From: Desmonostoc muscorum LEGE 12446
Lineage (GTDB): Bacteria > Cyanobacteriota > Cyanobacteriia > Cyanobacteriales > Nostocaceae
DNA: 64,000 nt
NCBI RefSeq assembly: GCF_015207005.2
Contig: NZ_JADEXS020000001.1
Coordinates: 6,533,001 to 6,597,000, forward strand
Direction of reading: 5' to 3'
Below the pieces are notes generated by a model. The model did no database searches, had not been told where the DNA came from, and saw nothing but the letters and a program-made list of their open reading frames with translations. The position numbers and the translations under genes were made by a program. Below are positions 54,495 through 63,553 of this stretch, piece after piece. Positions within the stretch are counted from its first letter, which is position 1. Each line of letters begins with the position of its first letter.

Positions 54495-55841
54495 ATGTTA
54501 CAACAAGCCACCACCCGTCTCATAGTTCCGGAACCATCAGAAGACTTAATCGCCAACGAACCTTGGTCGATAGAAATCTATGCTGATGGCCTAATGGATG
54601 AACTCTTTGCGGATATCGACTACATCCTCGATGCTAGCGGTAATCTGGCTTCTCAAACCTTTAGGCAAAGTAGTCAGAAAAGATCCAGCCAGTCCGTTGA
54701 CGGGGTTTCTCCAGTTGTAGCAACTGGCATAGGGAACCCACTGCAAACAGTCGCCATACCGCAGGTTATCTTACCAAACACAGCCAATAATCCGGCACAG
54801 TCAGTTGCTCAAGCTAACCACAAGCAATTGAGTACCGTCGTGTTTGACACCGCCACCGTAAAACCAATTAGTAGAAAGCGTCAGAAAAACAGTTCTGCTT
54901 TGGGCAAACTGCTGATTGTGGGAACAACATTAGGCGTGGCGATCGCTAGTATGGTCTACTTGGTACAGTCTGGCGTTATCCATCTTTTAAATACCAAATT
55001 GCCCGAATCTGCTCTTGTATTGCCCCAGCCCCAATCACAATTGGCGACAAAACCAGAAATTGAGGCAGAATTAGTTGACTACATGCTCAGTGCCCTGATA
55101 GTTATAGATAAGCAAGGCGTAAAAAATCATCAAAACTACGTCAGACCTGGATTTTCCACTCAGGCAAATACTAACCAGATAAGCGTTGCCAACCAGCTAC
55201 CAACTAATAATTTACCACCACTGCCACCTTTAGCAGCTAACAATACAACACCAATTCCTAATCGTTCGGGAAACGTTGTTGAACGCATTTACGTGCCTGT
55301 ACCATCGCCGATGCGCTACGCCCTCCCAGCGATTCCTGGCACTCCCACACTATTACCACAAGTTGCCACTGCATTGCATGGTTCTCAACCTAATGTTGTG
55401 AAAACTGCCTTAAATACTGTGCGACAAGCTGCTAAACCCGCCACTGTCAACATGTTAGCTGCGGCTGTACGCCCAGACATCAAAGCTGTGGCTACCAAAA
55501 CTGCACCCATTACCGTGCAACAAACACCCAAGCCTCTACCTGCATTACCAGTTGTGCCATTACGTGCTGCACTCGCGCCAGAACCAGAACCAACCATCAC
55601 CCAGCATCAAGTGTATATGCCAACTGCGATCGCCGAGACTCCCAGTAGTACCTTAGAAGGACTGCTAGAGTTAGGCAACAAATCTGCCGCTTTGTTTAAA
55701 ATCGATGGCGTGACTCGCCGCATCAATATGGGTGAAACCATTGGTTCTAGTGGTTGGACACTTGTAGATGTCAGTAATGGCGAAGCAGTCATTCGCCGTA
55801 ACGGCGAAGTGCGATCGATTTACGCAGGACAGAAATTGTAA
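54495..55841 (+). CDS. Single-pass membrane protein with PilP/GspC-like C-terminus
   Basis: A 448-residue protein. Cytoplasmic residues 1-138 include an acidic start (LMDELFADIDYILDASGNLA). One transmembrane helix lies at about 140-162 (LGKLLIVGTTLGVAIASMVY). A long Pro/Ala/Thr-rich periplasmic linker follows. The C-terminal 60 residues (LELGNKSAALFKIDGVTRRI, then MGETIGSSGWTLVDVSNGEA and RRNGEVRSIYAGQKL) look like the small beta domain of PilP/GspC, which links inner-membrane pilus or secretion assembly to the secretin. Other pilus genes are absent here, so the link is tentative. Confidence 0.62.
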   Translation: MLQQATTRLIVPEPSEDLIANEPWSIEIYADGLMDELFADIDYILDASGNLASQTFRQSSQKRSSQSVDGVSPVVATGIGNPLQTVAIPQVILPNTANNPAQSVAQANHKQLSTVVFDTATVKPISRKRQKNSSALGKLLIVGTTLGVAIASMVYLVQSGVIHLLNTKLPESALVLPQPQSQLATKPEIEAELVDYMLSALIVIDKQGVKNHQNYVRPGFSTQANTNQISVANQLPTNNLPPLPPLAANNTTPIPNRSGNVVERIYVPVPSPMRYALPAIPGTPTLLPQVATALHGSQPNVVKTALNTVRQAAKPATVNMLAAAVRPDIKAVATKTAPITVQQTPKPLPALPVVPLRAALAPEPEPTITQHQVYMPTAIAETPSSTLEGLLELGNKSAALFKIDGVTRRINMGETIGSSGWTLVDVSNGEAVIRRNGEVRSIYAGQKL

Positions 55842-56082
55842 TAACTTCTAAAAAATAAAGGAGTACAATCTGTTGGAGATTGAGATTCCAAGTGATTGTA
55901 ATATTCTTCTTCAACTATAGTGCAGCCAACTCATACCAATTGGAAAAAGCACTGTACAAATTAATCATGGTATGAATTTACGAAAATAAATAAGTCGTTT
56001 CACACTTTTATTAATCATTGTTTGATGGTAGGGAAAGGATAAAGCAAGAGACGCGATAAATCGCGTCTGCTGCTGAAAATCA

Positions 56083-56214
56083 ATACGGTTCAGTTAAGCA
56101 TTTCTTCCTTCTCTTTGCGTCCTTCTCTGACGAGACGCTACGCGAATGCGTCCTTTGCGGTTCGTTAAAAAAATTGACTTTCACAAAGACTTTTAGCCTT
56201 AACTGAACCGTATT
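56083..56214. repeat. 132-bp MITE with perfect 17-bp ends
   Basis: AATACGGTTCAGTTAAG at the left and its exact inverse CTTAACTGAACCGTATT at the right. The interior carries CGAGACGCTACGCGAATGCG. The rest of the 55842-56365 gap has no gene. Confidence 0.85.
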
Positions 56215-56365
56215 GTGCTGAAAATCCAAAATAGTATCACCTAGAATCAGCCTCTTAGTGGTGGGTTGATTTCAAAATGAATATGATGATCGTGACCAAC
56301 TAAATAGGTACATAGAAGTCGGGTTTCTAAGTCTTCAACCAAATCCGCGAGCATTCTGAATTCAG

Positions 56366-57130
56366 TTAATCTTTTTCTATAACTTTGGCATGTCCCGCAA
56401 AAACAAAATGTTCATCTCGGTTTCCTTTAGTTTTATCAGGCCACTTAACCCAATAATGATTTTCCTCAAAACGGACATCTAAAACTGGATAATTTCCTGG
56501 TTCAATATCGAATAGAGATTCTTTTGGTAGTTCTGCTCCCTGCTCTGTAGAAGGCTTGAGAATAGTTTTTGTTGTAATTTCCAAAACGTATTTCTTATCA
56601 GATATAGGCTGAATGTCATCTGACTCACCAATTAATCCATGTTTAATCGCTTCTGCCATTTTTTCGGCATCAAAGCGATCCATATCTACTTTGGCGTCAC
56701 AAAAGCAGCACTCAATTAAAATAGCTGGCATTTGTGTATTCTTCAGAACAAAAAAACCTGTATTTTTAACTCCTCTATTATAAAAACCAAGTTTAACAAT
56801 TTCTTTGAGAACAGATTGAGCAATGCCTTGTGATACATTACTGATGGCAAAAATTTCTGTGCCATTGGCTTTAGTATTGAATTTATTAAAGTGAATCGAA
56901 ACAAAGACATTAACGTTGTTCGCATTTGCCTTATTAGCTCGTTGTCTGAGAGAATCCGTGACACCGCTAGCGTTAGTAGGAGTGCAATCAATAGCAGTAT
57001 GACCGGCTGCTTTGAGTTTTTGGATTAAATGTGTACCAACAGCTTTAGTTAAAGTATCTTCTTGTTTGATGCCTGTGGCTCCTGTATCGTGAGGAGGGCA
57101 ATTGTGTCCGATATCAATACCAAATTTCAT
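56366..57130 (-). CDS. N-acetylmuramoyl-L-alanine amidase (Amidase_3) without signal peptide
   Basis: A 254-residue zinc amidase. FGIDIGHNCPPHDTGATG (zinc His near 9), IKQEDTLTKAV (zinc Glu), FVSIHFNKFN (zinc His near 78) and ILIECCFCD (catalytic Glu near 139) are all present. The C-terminal 70 residues form a separate beta-rich module (PESLFDIEPGNYPVLDVRF-like), possibly SH3b-like. It starts directly at the enzyme, with AAGGAG nine bases upstream and no export signal, as in endolysins. No phage genes are near, so it may be a lysin-type or holin-independent enzyme. Confidence 0.83.
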   Translation of the reverse strand: MKFGIDIGHNCPPHDTGATGIKQEDTLTKAVGTHLIQKLKAAGHTAIDCTPTNASGVTDSLRQRANKANANNVNVFVSIHFNKFNTKANGTEIFAISNVSQGIAQSVLKEIVKLGFYNRGVKNTGFFVLKNTQMPAILIECCFCDAKVDMDRFDAEKMAEAIKHGLIGESDDIQPISDKKYVLEITTKTILKPSTEQGAELPKESLFDIEPGNYPVLDVRFEENHYWVKWPDKTKGNRDEHFVFAGHAKVIEKD

Positions 57131-57315
57131 AGAGTTAATCTCCTTATAGATTTCGAGCTACGGATTATCTCACTACAGTGTATTAATTATTCAGCGAAAT
57201 GCCATCGCTCTGTCAGTGAAAAAAAGTGAGTAATTACTGTAAAAATTTGTAACGTTCAACATCATCATGTTCTGGAAAACAGAAAAAGGCACTCATCAAG
57301 AATAATTTGAAACTC

Positions 57316-58713
57316 TTATTCCTCTGCGTCCTCTGTAGTTAGATTTTCCGCTACCTCTGGATCAGTTCTGTGGACATTACTTGAAAATGGGACAATGACT
57401 GTAAACGTAGTTCCTACATCGATCGCACTTTTGACAGTAATCTCGCCGCCGTGCAAATCTACAGCTTTTTTGACGATGGACAACCCTAATCCTAGCCCTG
57501 GAATATTACCGGTATTACTAGCACGATGGAAAAGTTCAAAAATGTGTTCCATGTCAGCAGCGGGAATACCAATACCAAAATCTTGAATTTTGAATATGGC
57601 TCCATCGCTGGTAGTACTAACAGAAAACTTAACTGTGCTGCCAATAGGAGAGTATTTTAGAGAATTAGAAAATAAATTATTTAAGATTTGTCGCAGCAGA
57701 TGAGCATCGAACTTAGCTTTAGTGGATTGGGACTCCCAGCTAAAAGCGATCGCATGTTGGGAACTATCGCCCTCTTTTAATTCTTTTAACAGGTACTGGC
57801 AAAATTCTGCTAAATTCAAGGGTCTTGGATTAAAGCCTAACTTACTGATTTCATCCTGACTTAGCACCAATACATCATTTAATAACTGAGTCATATGCAT
57901 CACAGATTTTTGAATGCGACGGAGGTGGGTATTTTGTCGCTCATCACTCCATTGATGGCGATAATGTTCCAGTAATTCCGCAGAAGAATGAATAGCAGCC
58001 AAAGGCGTGCGAAATTCATGGGAAGTGGTGGTAAGCAAACGGGATTTGAGTTCACTGAGTTGTTTTTCTCTGGTGAGAGCTTGTCGCATCGCCTCTTCTG
58101 CCCATTGCAGCTTTGCTTGGGTTCGTTTACTTTCGCTAATGTCCCGCAATAGCCAGCGTAGACCGACTAACTCACCTTGTTGATTACGCATAGCAGCCAC
58201 CTTAACCGCAACGATAATCGGCGTTTTCTCATATGGTCGCAGATTTATTTCCCACTCTTGGGTTTTCCACTCTGGAATTTCGGGGCGATCGCGCAGATGA
58301 GTTAGTTTAAGATGAAAAGGAATCAACTCTTTCTCAACTACAAAAAACTCCAAAAGATCGCCCATCAGAAAACTTTGGGAAATGTTCAACAGGTCACTAG
58401 CAGCCAAATTAGCTTCCTGAATTACTCCTTTTGTATCAGTTACCAAATAAGCATCAGGTACCTCCTCAAAAAGTTCCTGGTAGCGTTGACGTTGTGCTAC
58501 CAAGGCTTGTTGAGCATTGGATAATTCTTCATTCTGTTGCTGTAGGTCTTCATTAGCTGTTTGCAATTCTTCCAAAGCTAAGTAGACTTCATTGAATATT
58601 GCAGCGACGAGTTCAGTATCTTCTTCTGCTTTTTGCTGTTGACTTTCGTTTTGTAAAATGGCCACGCGCTTACGCATATTCTGTATTTGTGGGGCTAAAT
58701 CGTCCAAATTCAC
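57316..58713 (-). CDS. PAS-domain sensor histidine kinase
   Basis: A 465-residue soluble kinase. An N-terminal coiled coil (NEVYLALEELQTANEDLQQQ) is followed by a PAS domain at about 80-200 (LFEEVPDAYLVTDTKGVIQE, ending RWLLRDISESKR). HisKA has an intact phospho-acceptor in TTTSHEFRTPLAAIHSS near residue 233. The ATPase domain has LNNLFSNSLKYSP, DFGIGIP and GLGLGLSIVKKAVDLHGG. The GTG start at 58713 is supported by AGGAG seven bases upstream. No membrane segment and no adjacent response regulator, so the partner is unknown. Confidence 0.88.
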   Translation of the reverse strand: MNLDDLAPQIQNMRKRVAILQNESQQQKAEEDTELVAAIFNEVYLALEELQTANEDLQQQNEELSNAQQALVAQRQRYQELFEEVPDAYLVTDTKGVIQEANLAASDLLNISQSFLMGDLLEFFVVEKELIPFHLKLTHLRDRPEIPEWKTQEWEINLRPYEKTPIIVAVKVAAMRNQQGELVGLRWLLRDISESKRTQAKLQWAEEAMRQALTREKQLSELKSRLLTTTSHEFRTPLAAIHSSAELLEHYRHQWSDERQNTHLRRIQKSVMHMTQLLNDVLVLSQDEISKLGFNPRPLNLAEFCQYLLKELKEGDSSQHAIAFSWESQSTKAKFDAHLLRQILNNLFSNSLKYSPIGSTVKFSVSTTSDGAIFKIQDFGIGIPAADMEHIFELFHRASNTGNIPGLGLGLSIVKKAVDLHGGEITVKSAIDVGTTFTVIVPFSSNVHRTDPEVAENLTTEDAEE

Positions 58714-59045
58714 GCTTTTGCTCCTATTGGATATCTAAAGTTGGGTTTCCTTTCAGATTCCTTACTGGGACGATTTTAGCTTTTGAAATTTATATAGTTA
58801 TTAATTACAGCAGATTTCAAGAAGTGTGAAGTACACTATTTATGTCTCAAAGCTAGGCATAGAGTCTATTCTAAGTTATAATTACCACTCCTTAATTCTC
58901 AATTCTATTTAACCTCAGTTCGGGATCAGCTGAGACATTGATTATATCGTTGGCTGAAACCTCCATTCCTGTGTAGAAATAGCACAGAAAATCGGTTTAA
59001 CCCGAACTGACGTTCATTTACCTGAAATACGCTGTATATGTTTTT
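58714..59045. other. Intergenic region, no recognisable gene
   Basis: AT-rich sequence between the kinase start and the nested repeat. The only notable piece is the pair CAGTTCGGGATCAG / AACCCGAACTGA at about 58917-59010, inverted GTTCGGG arms possibly ending another small element. Confidence 0.4.
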
Positions 59046-59350
59046 TATAGCGTTTCCCCACAAGCGTGAAGTACACCTGTAGGGGCACGGCAGTGCCCAT
59101 AAGTGTCAACTTAACGTGAAATGGGCGGTTAGAAACCTTGGCTACACGAGGCTTTACCCACCGACCTGGGTTTCAAATCCTTAATTTGACCTTAGTCCGC
59201 ACCAGGCAACTTCTCTGCGAGACACTACGCGAACGCCTGTGTAGCCGCGAATTCTATTCGCCAAGGCTTAAGTTGACACCAATGGGCACTGCCATGCCCC
59301 TACACCTTGCCATTATGATGTTGTACTGCATCTACATGGGAACCGCCATA
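59046..59350. mobile_element. Nested MITEs: TATAGCG element split by a GTGTCAACTTAA element
   Basis: The outer ends TATAGCGTTTCCCC (59046) and the inverse of TATGGCGGTTCCC (59350) match the 21115-21221 MITE. Its centre is interrupted at 59103-59279 by a second element with perfect 12-bp ends GTGTCAACTTAA / TTAAGTTGACAC. Confidence 0.8.
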
Positions 59351-59411
59351 GCTTATTAGGAACTATCACCAAAATCGGAGTGTAGGAAAACTTAAAAAGT
59401 AGAGGTAGCTG

Positions 59412-61421
59412 CTAAACTATTACCCATTTCAGCACCTTCGGATCTTTATCATAGCGATAGGTAAAGCCGTCTCTAGTAGTAATAGATTCCCCTTTACTTG
59501 CCTTACTTCTAATAGTAGTAATGGAATAGGATGTTAATGCATTCATTTCCTTGTGAGAAAATCCTTCGACTGTGCTTATTTCTGCTTTAATTAGGGATTT
59601 ATTTTGAGACGAATCATCTATTTTTATTTGAGGATTTATGGGAGGAATAGTGACAATTGCTTTTCGAGTCCGATAATCCTGCACTGTCACAAGTTGCCAA
59701 CTCGAATCTTGTGAAAGTTCCAAAACCCATTGATGATAATCAAACAGGCTTTCCCGATGCCCGACACTGATAAATGTTGTTTTCGTCTCTTGTAACTGTT
59801 GATATAAACTTCCTTCATTTTTCAAATCCAAAGCACTCGTTGCTTCGTCTAATATAGTGAAGCTAGGATGAGTAACTATTAGTCGTGCAAAAGCAAGGCG
59901 TTGTTGTTCTCCCAATGATAATATGTTTTCCCAAGGAACTTCTGTATCGAAGCCATCGACTCGACTTAGCAAGTTTTGCAGATTAACTTGTTGTAGAACC
60001 TCTTTGAGTTCCGCATCGCTAATCTGACGATTAGTATTAGGGTAAAGTAACTGTTCACGCAAAGTTCCCAAAATGATATAAGGACGTTGGGGTAGGAATA
60101 AGACTTCTTCTAAAGGAGGTCGCACTAAACGACCAGTCCCCGCGTTCCACAAACCTGCGATCGCTCTCAATAGAGAACTTTTACCTCGACCACTCGGCCC
60201 AACAATCAATAAACCTTCTCCCGGTTGAACAGACAGTGACAAGTCTTCAACGATTACCTGCTCATAGTTGGGCGTTTGTAAGGTGACATGCTCAAAAGCA
60301 AAATGATTTTCTTCTATTATTTTAATGGTACTAACATTCTCTGGTTGTTTGGTGACTTCTTCTAAGGCATCTGAAAACTCAGCTAAACGCTCAACGTAAC
60401 TCGAAAAATTTCCAGAAGTGCCAAATGCAGTTATTAGTTCTCCCAAAGCAGTAGCAAACATAAAGCTAGCGACACTAGCTTGTCCAACTTGTCCGAAATC
60501 AATTTTACCTTGAATATATAAAGGCGCAAGTATAAATAACATAAAAAGTTCGATAGCAACCTGATATGCTCTGTTAAAAATGTCTCTATTTCTCTCCCAA
60601 TCAATCTTGCGTTTATTATTTTTTATCAGCTTATTAAATCGGCGCTCAATTATATTTAATTCCTGTTTCTCTCCCCGAAAAAAAGCTATCGATTCAGCAT
60701 GATTGCGAACATGAGTTAGGCAGTAATTATAGTCAGCTTTAGATTCAATTTCCGCTTGATTAATACTATTTAATTCTTGATTTAAGTAGACAGCAATGAA
60801 ATTGCCCATAATCGTATAAATAATCAGAGCAATAGCAATCTGTTGGGAAATTGACCAGATAATTATTGCAAAAGTTATCATTTCCAGTACTTTTTCTAGG
60901 AAAGTAGCTGAAAAATTGAGGGCATTACTGGTAATTGGTTCAATTTCTTGGGATAAACGTTGATCTGGGTTATCAACATCAGTTCTAAAATTAATTTTAT
61001 AATAAGCACGATTGCTTAAATATTTATCTAAAATTTGATTATTAAGCCATTGATACCAATCAAGAGCAATTTGTTTTCTAACAAATTTAGAAAATCCTAA
61101 CAAAAGCGTTACCAAGACAAGTCCAGCAGCATAAAATGATATGCTATTAATAAACTTAGAATAATCTTTTTCTTGAAGTATGATATCGACGAGGTAGCGA
61201 TTAAGAAAACTATTAAAAGCAGTGACACCTACAAATCCAATTATTAGTAATATTAGGAGAATCAGCATTCCCCATGCACGAATTACGTCTGAGAATGCTC
61301 TTTCTCCTGGCTTTGTTGGATACCAGTAAGGGCCAGCGATCGCTTTGACATTTTCCCAGAATTGGGTAAAATCTGAAAAAACATTTCTTGAGGGTTGAGC
61401 TTGAACAACTTGGGTTGGCAT
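59412..61421 (-). CDS. ABC exporter (SbmA/BacA-type permease fused to ATPase), NosG-like
   Basis: A 669-residue fused transporter. The membrane part (about 50-350) is of ABC_membrane_2 type: RAWGMLILLILLIIGFVGVT, LDWYQWLNNQILDKYLSNRA, DVDNPDQRLSQEIEPITSNA. The ATPase part has Walker A GPSGRGKSSLLRAI near 405, the signature LSLGEQQRLAFARL and Walker B FTILDEATSALDL. A C-terminal extension of about 90 residues follows. It is downstream of the proC/dehydrogenase/oxygenase run on the same strand, the position held by nosG in the nostopeptolide cluster, so export of a nonribosomal peptide is likely (inference). Confidence 0.83.
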   Translation of the reverse strand: MPTQVVQAQPSRNVFSDFTQFWENVKAIAGPYWYPTKPGERAFSDVIRAWGMLILLILLIIGFVGVTAFNSFLNRYLVDIILQEKDYSKFINSISFYAAGLVLVTLLLGFSKFVRKQIALDWYQWLNNQILDKYLSNRAYYKINFRTDVDNPDQRLSQEIEPITSNALNFSATFLEKVLEMITFAIIIWSISQQIAIALIIYTIMGNFIAVYLNQELNSINQAEIESKADYNYCLTHVRNHAESIAFFRGEKQELNIIERRFNKLIKNNKRKIDWERNRDIFNRAYQVAIELFMLFILAPLYIQGKIDFGQVGQASVASFMFATALGELITAFGTSGNFSSYVERLAEFSDALEEVTKQPENVSTIKIIEENHFAFEHVTLQTPNYEQVIVEDLSLSVQPGEGLLIVGPSGRGKSSLLRAIAGLWNAGTGRLVRPPLEEVLFLPQRPYIILGTLREQLLYPNTNRQISDAELKEVLQQVNLQNLLSRVDGFDTEVPWENILSLGEQQRLAFARLIVTHPSFTILDEATSALDLKNEGSLYQQLQETKTTFISVGHRESLFDYHQWVLELSQDSSWQLVTVQDYRTRKAIVTIPPINPQIKIDDSSQNKSLIKAEISTVEGFSHKEMNALTSYSITTIRSKASKGESITTRDGFTYRYDKDPKVLKWVIV

Positions 61422-61523
61422 CTTTGAGAAATAAATTAAAATCTTTTATCAACTTTAATACTTATTAGTGCTGAATAATCACTAATAAGTACCGAATGAG
61501 TAACCCCACTCAGCGCTAATTTT

Positions 61524-62345
61524 TCAACTCATATTACCTAATTGTTGAGTGCGGCTCAAAGCAGCAAGCACTGCATTAGAGATCACAGTTCGCATACCAC
61601 CTTTTTCTAACTCGTAAAGACCAGCAGCAGTCACTCCCCCAGGACTAGTTACCTTGTTTCGTAAGACTGCTGGATGTTCATGAGTCTGCAACATCAGTTC
61701 TACACTACCACCAATCGTATGCAATGTTAGTTCTTCGGCTTGTGTCCGAGTTAAACCCATATGAACCCCAGCATCAATCATCGCTTCGATGTACAGAAAC
61801 ACAAATCCGGTTCCCGCGCTACTCAACGCCGTTGCCATATCAAGGTAATGTTCATTTTGAGTAGTAAATTCCTTGCCTAATGCTTGTAAAATGACTTGAG
61901 CGTGCGATCGCTGTATTTCTGTCACACTTGACGATGCACTCCACACCGTAGTCCCATGACCAACTTGTACTGCAATATTCGGCATTGTACGAACAACAGC
62001 AGAATGATTCAACCCTTCGCACAGAGATGTAATACTCGCTCCACTCACAATACTAATTACTAAAGCATCAGGTGAAATTTTACCCTTAAGCATAGCCAGA
62101 ACCTCTGCCAAAACCTGCGGTTTCACCGCCAATATCACAATAGACGCGCCTTGCACCGCTTCTATATTGCAGGTTGTAGTACGTACTCCATATTCCCTTT
62201 CTAAATGCAAGCATCGCGCAGAAACTGGATCGCTGACTATAATTAGATCGGGTTTTGGAACAATTTTTGTTGATAACAATCTAGTAACGATTATTTCGCC
62301 CATCGTACCACCGCCGATAAAAGCAATTTGTAAATCTGTGAGCAT
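61524..62345 (-). CDS. nosF: Pyrroline-5-carboxylate reductase family, NosF-like methylproline enzyme
   Basis: A 273-residue reductase. Rossmann start IAFIGGGTMGEIIVTRLLS, VVRTMPNIAVQVGHGTT near 115, and the C-terminal signature KVTSPGGVTAAGLYELEKGG. It would reduce a pyrroline carboxylate with NAD(P)H. Its place just after a NosE-like dehydrogenase argues that the substrate is 3-methyl-pyrroline-carboxylate, giving 4-methylproline, rather than general proline synthesis. GGGAGA precedes the ATG. Housekeeping proC cannot be excluded from sequence alone. Confidence 0.82.
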   Translation of the reverse strand: MLTDLQIAFIGGGTMGEIIVTRLLSTKIVPKPDLIIVSDPVSARCLHLEREYGVRTTTCNIEAVQGASIVILAVKPQVLAEVLAMLKGKISPDALVISIVSGASITSLCEGLNHSAVVRTMPNIAVQVGHGTTVWSASSSVTEIQRSHAQVILQALGKEFTTQNEHYLDMATALSSAGTGFVFLYIEAMIDAGVHMGLTRTQAEELTLHTIGGSVELMLQTHEHPAVLRNKVTSPGGVTAAGLYELEKGGMRTVISNAVLAALSRTQQLGNMS

Positions 62346-62387
62346 ATTTTCTCCCGATTATCTAAGTCATTTGATATATCGTTGGCA

Positions 62388-63494
62388 TTAAGATAAATTG
62401 GGCTGAATCACAGCTTTTAATACAGAGCCTTGCTCTACATCTGCCAGCGCTTGATTAATCTCTTGTAGTGTGTATGAACGGCTAATTATGCTTGACCAAG
62501 CAATATTTTTACTGGGATCACTATGACGTTTTAGTAATTCAATCATTCTGTAAAAATGGCTGAAATCAATTCCCCAAGTTCCGCGAATATCAATATGTTT
62601 TAAATTAATTTCTAGGTGGGGATTGATGAGAATCTCACCCGTGTTTGTGTAATGCCCGACAATAACATAGCGGCCACCATTTCTGGTCATATTCAAGCCT
62701 TCTTTGACAGCAATGGGAATACCTGTGGCTTCAATAGTGACATCAGCACCGTGTCCGTTTGTCAATTCCAAAACTCGCTCAATATGTTGTCGTGGATCAT
62801 CAGCCTTAATTACTAAGGTTTCATCGACACCGAAGGATTTGGCAACTACTAATCGGCTTTCAAATTTATCAATGACAATCACTTTACCCGCACCTGAGAG
62901 CAAAGCTAGAATTGCCACACTCAAACCCACAGGCCCAGAACCCTGAACCACGACAACATCACCAATTTGAATCTGCGCTCGGTCGATAGCGTGTAGTGCA
63001 GTTGGTAAAGCACATCCGCCAGCAATGAATTGCTTTGGTGAGACTTCTTCGGGTAGAGTGAGAACTTTCACCCCTGGTTTGAGGTAAATCAGTTGAGACC
63101 AACCACCTAGTAACCCATCTTTGGCTGAGTAGGTGACACCATAAACTTTGCGTTTTGGACAGCGAGTGGATGCTTTGGCTACTAGACAATACCAGCAGTT
63201 GTAACAGGTTTCGTGGACATCTAAAAAAGTAGCGATCGCTCCAGGCTGAATTAATTTACCATTGACATCACTAACTGATCCACCTGTTTCCACCACACGA
63301 CCAACTGAGAAGTGTCCAGGGATGATGGGATAGGGTACTCCCTCTAAACGCCCATGTAGTAAATGTACATCAGTTCCACAAACCTCAGAATATAAGGTTT
63401 CAAGAATAATTCCACCCTTTTCCAGAATCGGGTCTGGTAATTCTTGGACTTCAACTGGTTGATTAGGTGCAGTCATCACAGCTGCTAAGGGCAT
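62388..63494 (-). CDS. nosE: Zinc-dependent dehydrogenase, NosE-like
   Basis: A 368-residue medium-chain dehydrogenase. Catalytic zinc ligands are expected in SEVCGTDVHLLHG and IIPGHFSVGRV. The structural zinc loop CYNCWYCLVAKASTRC has four Cys. The nucleotide loop is VVVQGSGPVGLSVAILALLS near 180. In nostopeptolide and spumigin pathways NosE oxidises 5-hydroxyleucine to the semialdehyde that cyclises for NosF. The order oxygenase, this gene, reductase and exporter supports that role. GGAAGT lies before the ATG. Confidence 0.85.
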   Translation of the reverse strand: MPLAAVMTAPNQPVEVQELPDPILEKGGIILETLYSEVCGTDVHLLHGRLEGVPYPIIPGHFSVGRVVETGGSVSDVNGKLIQPGAIATFLDVHETCYNCWYCLVAKASTRCPKRKVYGVTYSAKDGLLGGWSQLIYLKPGVKVLTLPEEVSPKQFIAGGCALPTALHAIDRAQIQIGDVVVVQGSGPVGLSVAILALLSGAGKVIVIDKFESRLVVAKSFGVDETLVIKADDPRQHIERVLELTNGHGADVTIEATGIPIAVKEGLNMTRNGGRYVIVGHYTNTGEILINPHLEINLKHIDIRGTWGIDFSHFYRMIELLKRHSDPSKNIAWSSIISRSYTLQEINQALADVEQGSVLKAVIQPNLS

Positions 63495-63553
63495 GAATTA
63501 CTTCCTCACTATATTTACCAAATTGCTTCCTGCTTCTTAGTTATCTATCACAT

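Noticed and set aside
56366..57130. Prophage remnant
   Set aside because: Only one lysin-like gene; no structural, integrase or holin genes nearby.
59120..59260. tRNA-like stretch (GGGTTTCAAATCC)
   Set aside because: It belongs to the inner nested MITE; no acceptor stem or anticodon arm can be folded around it.
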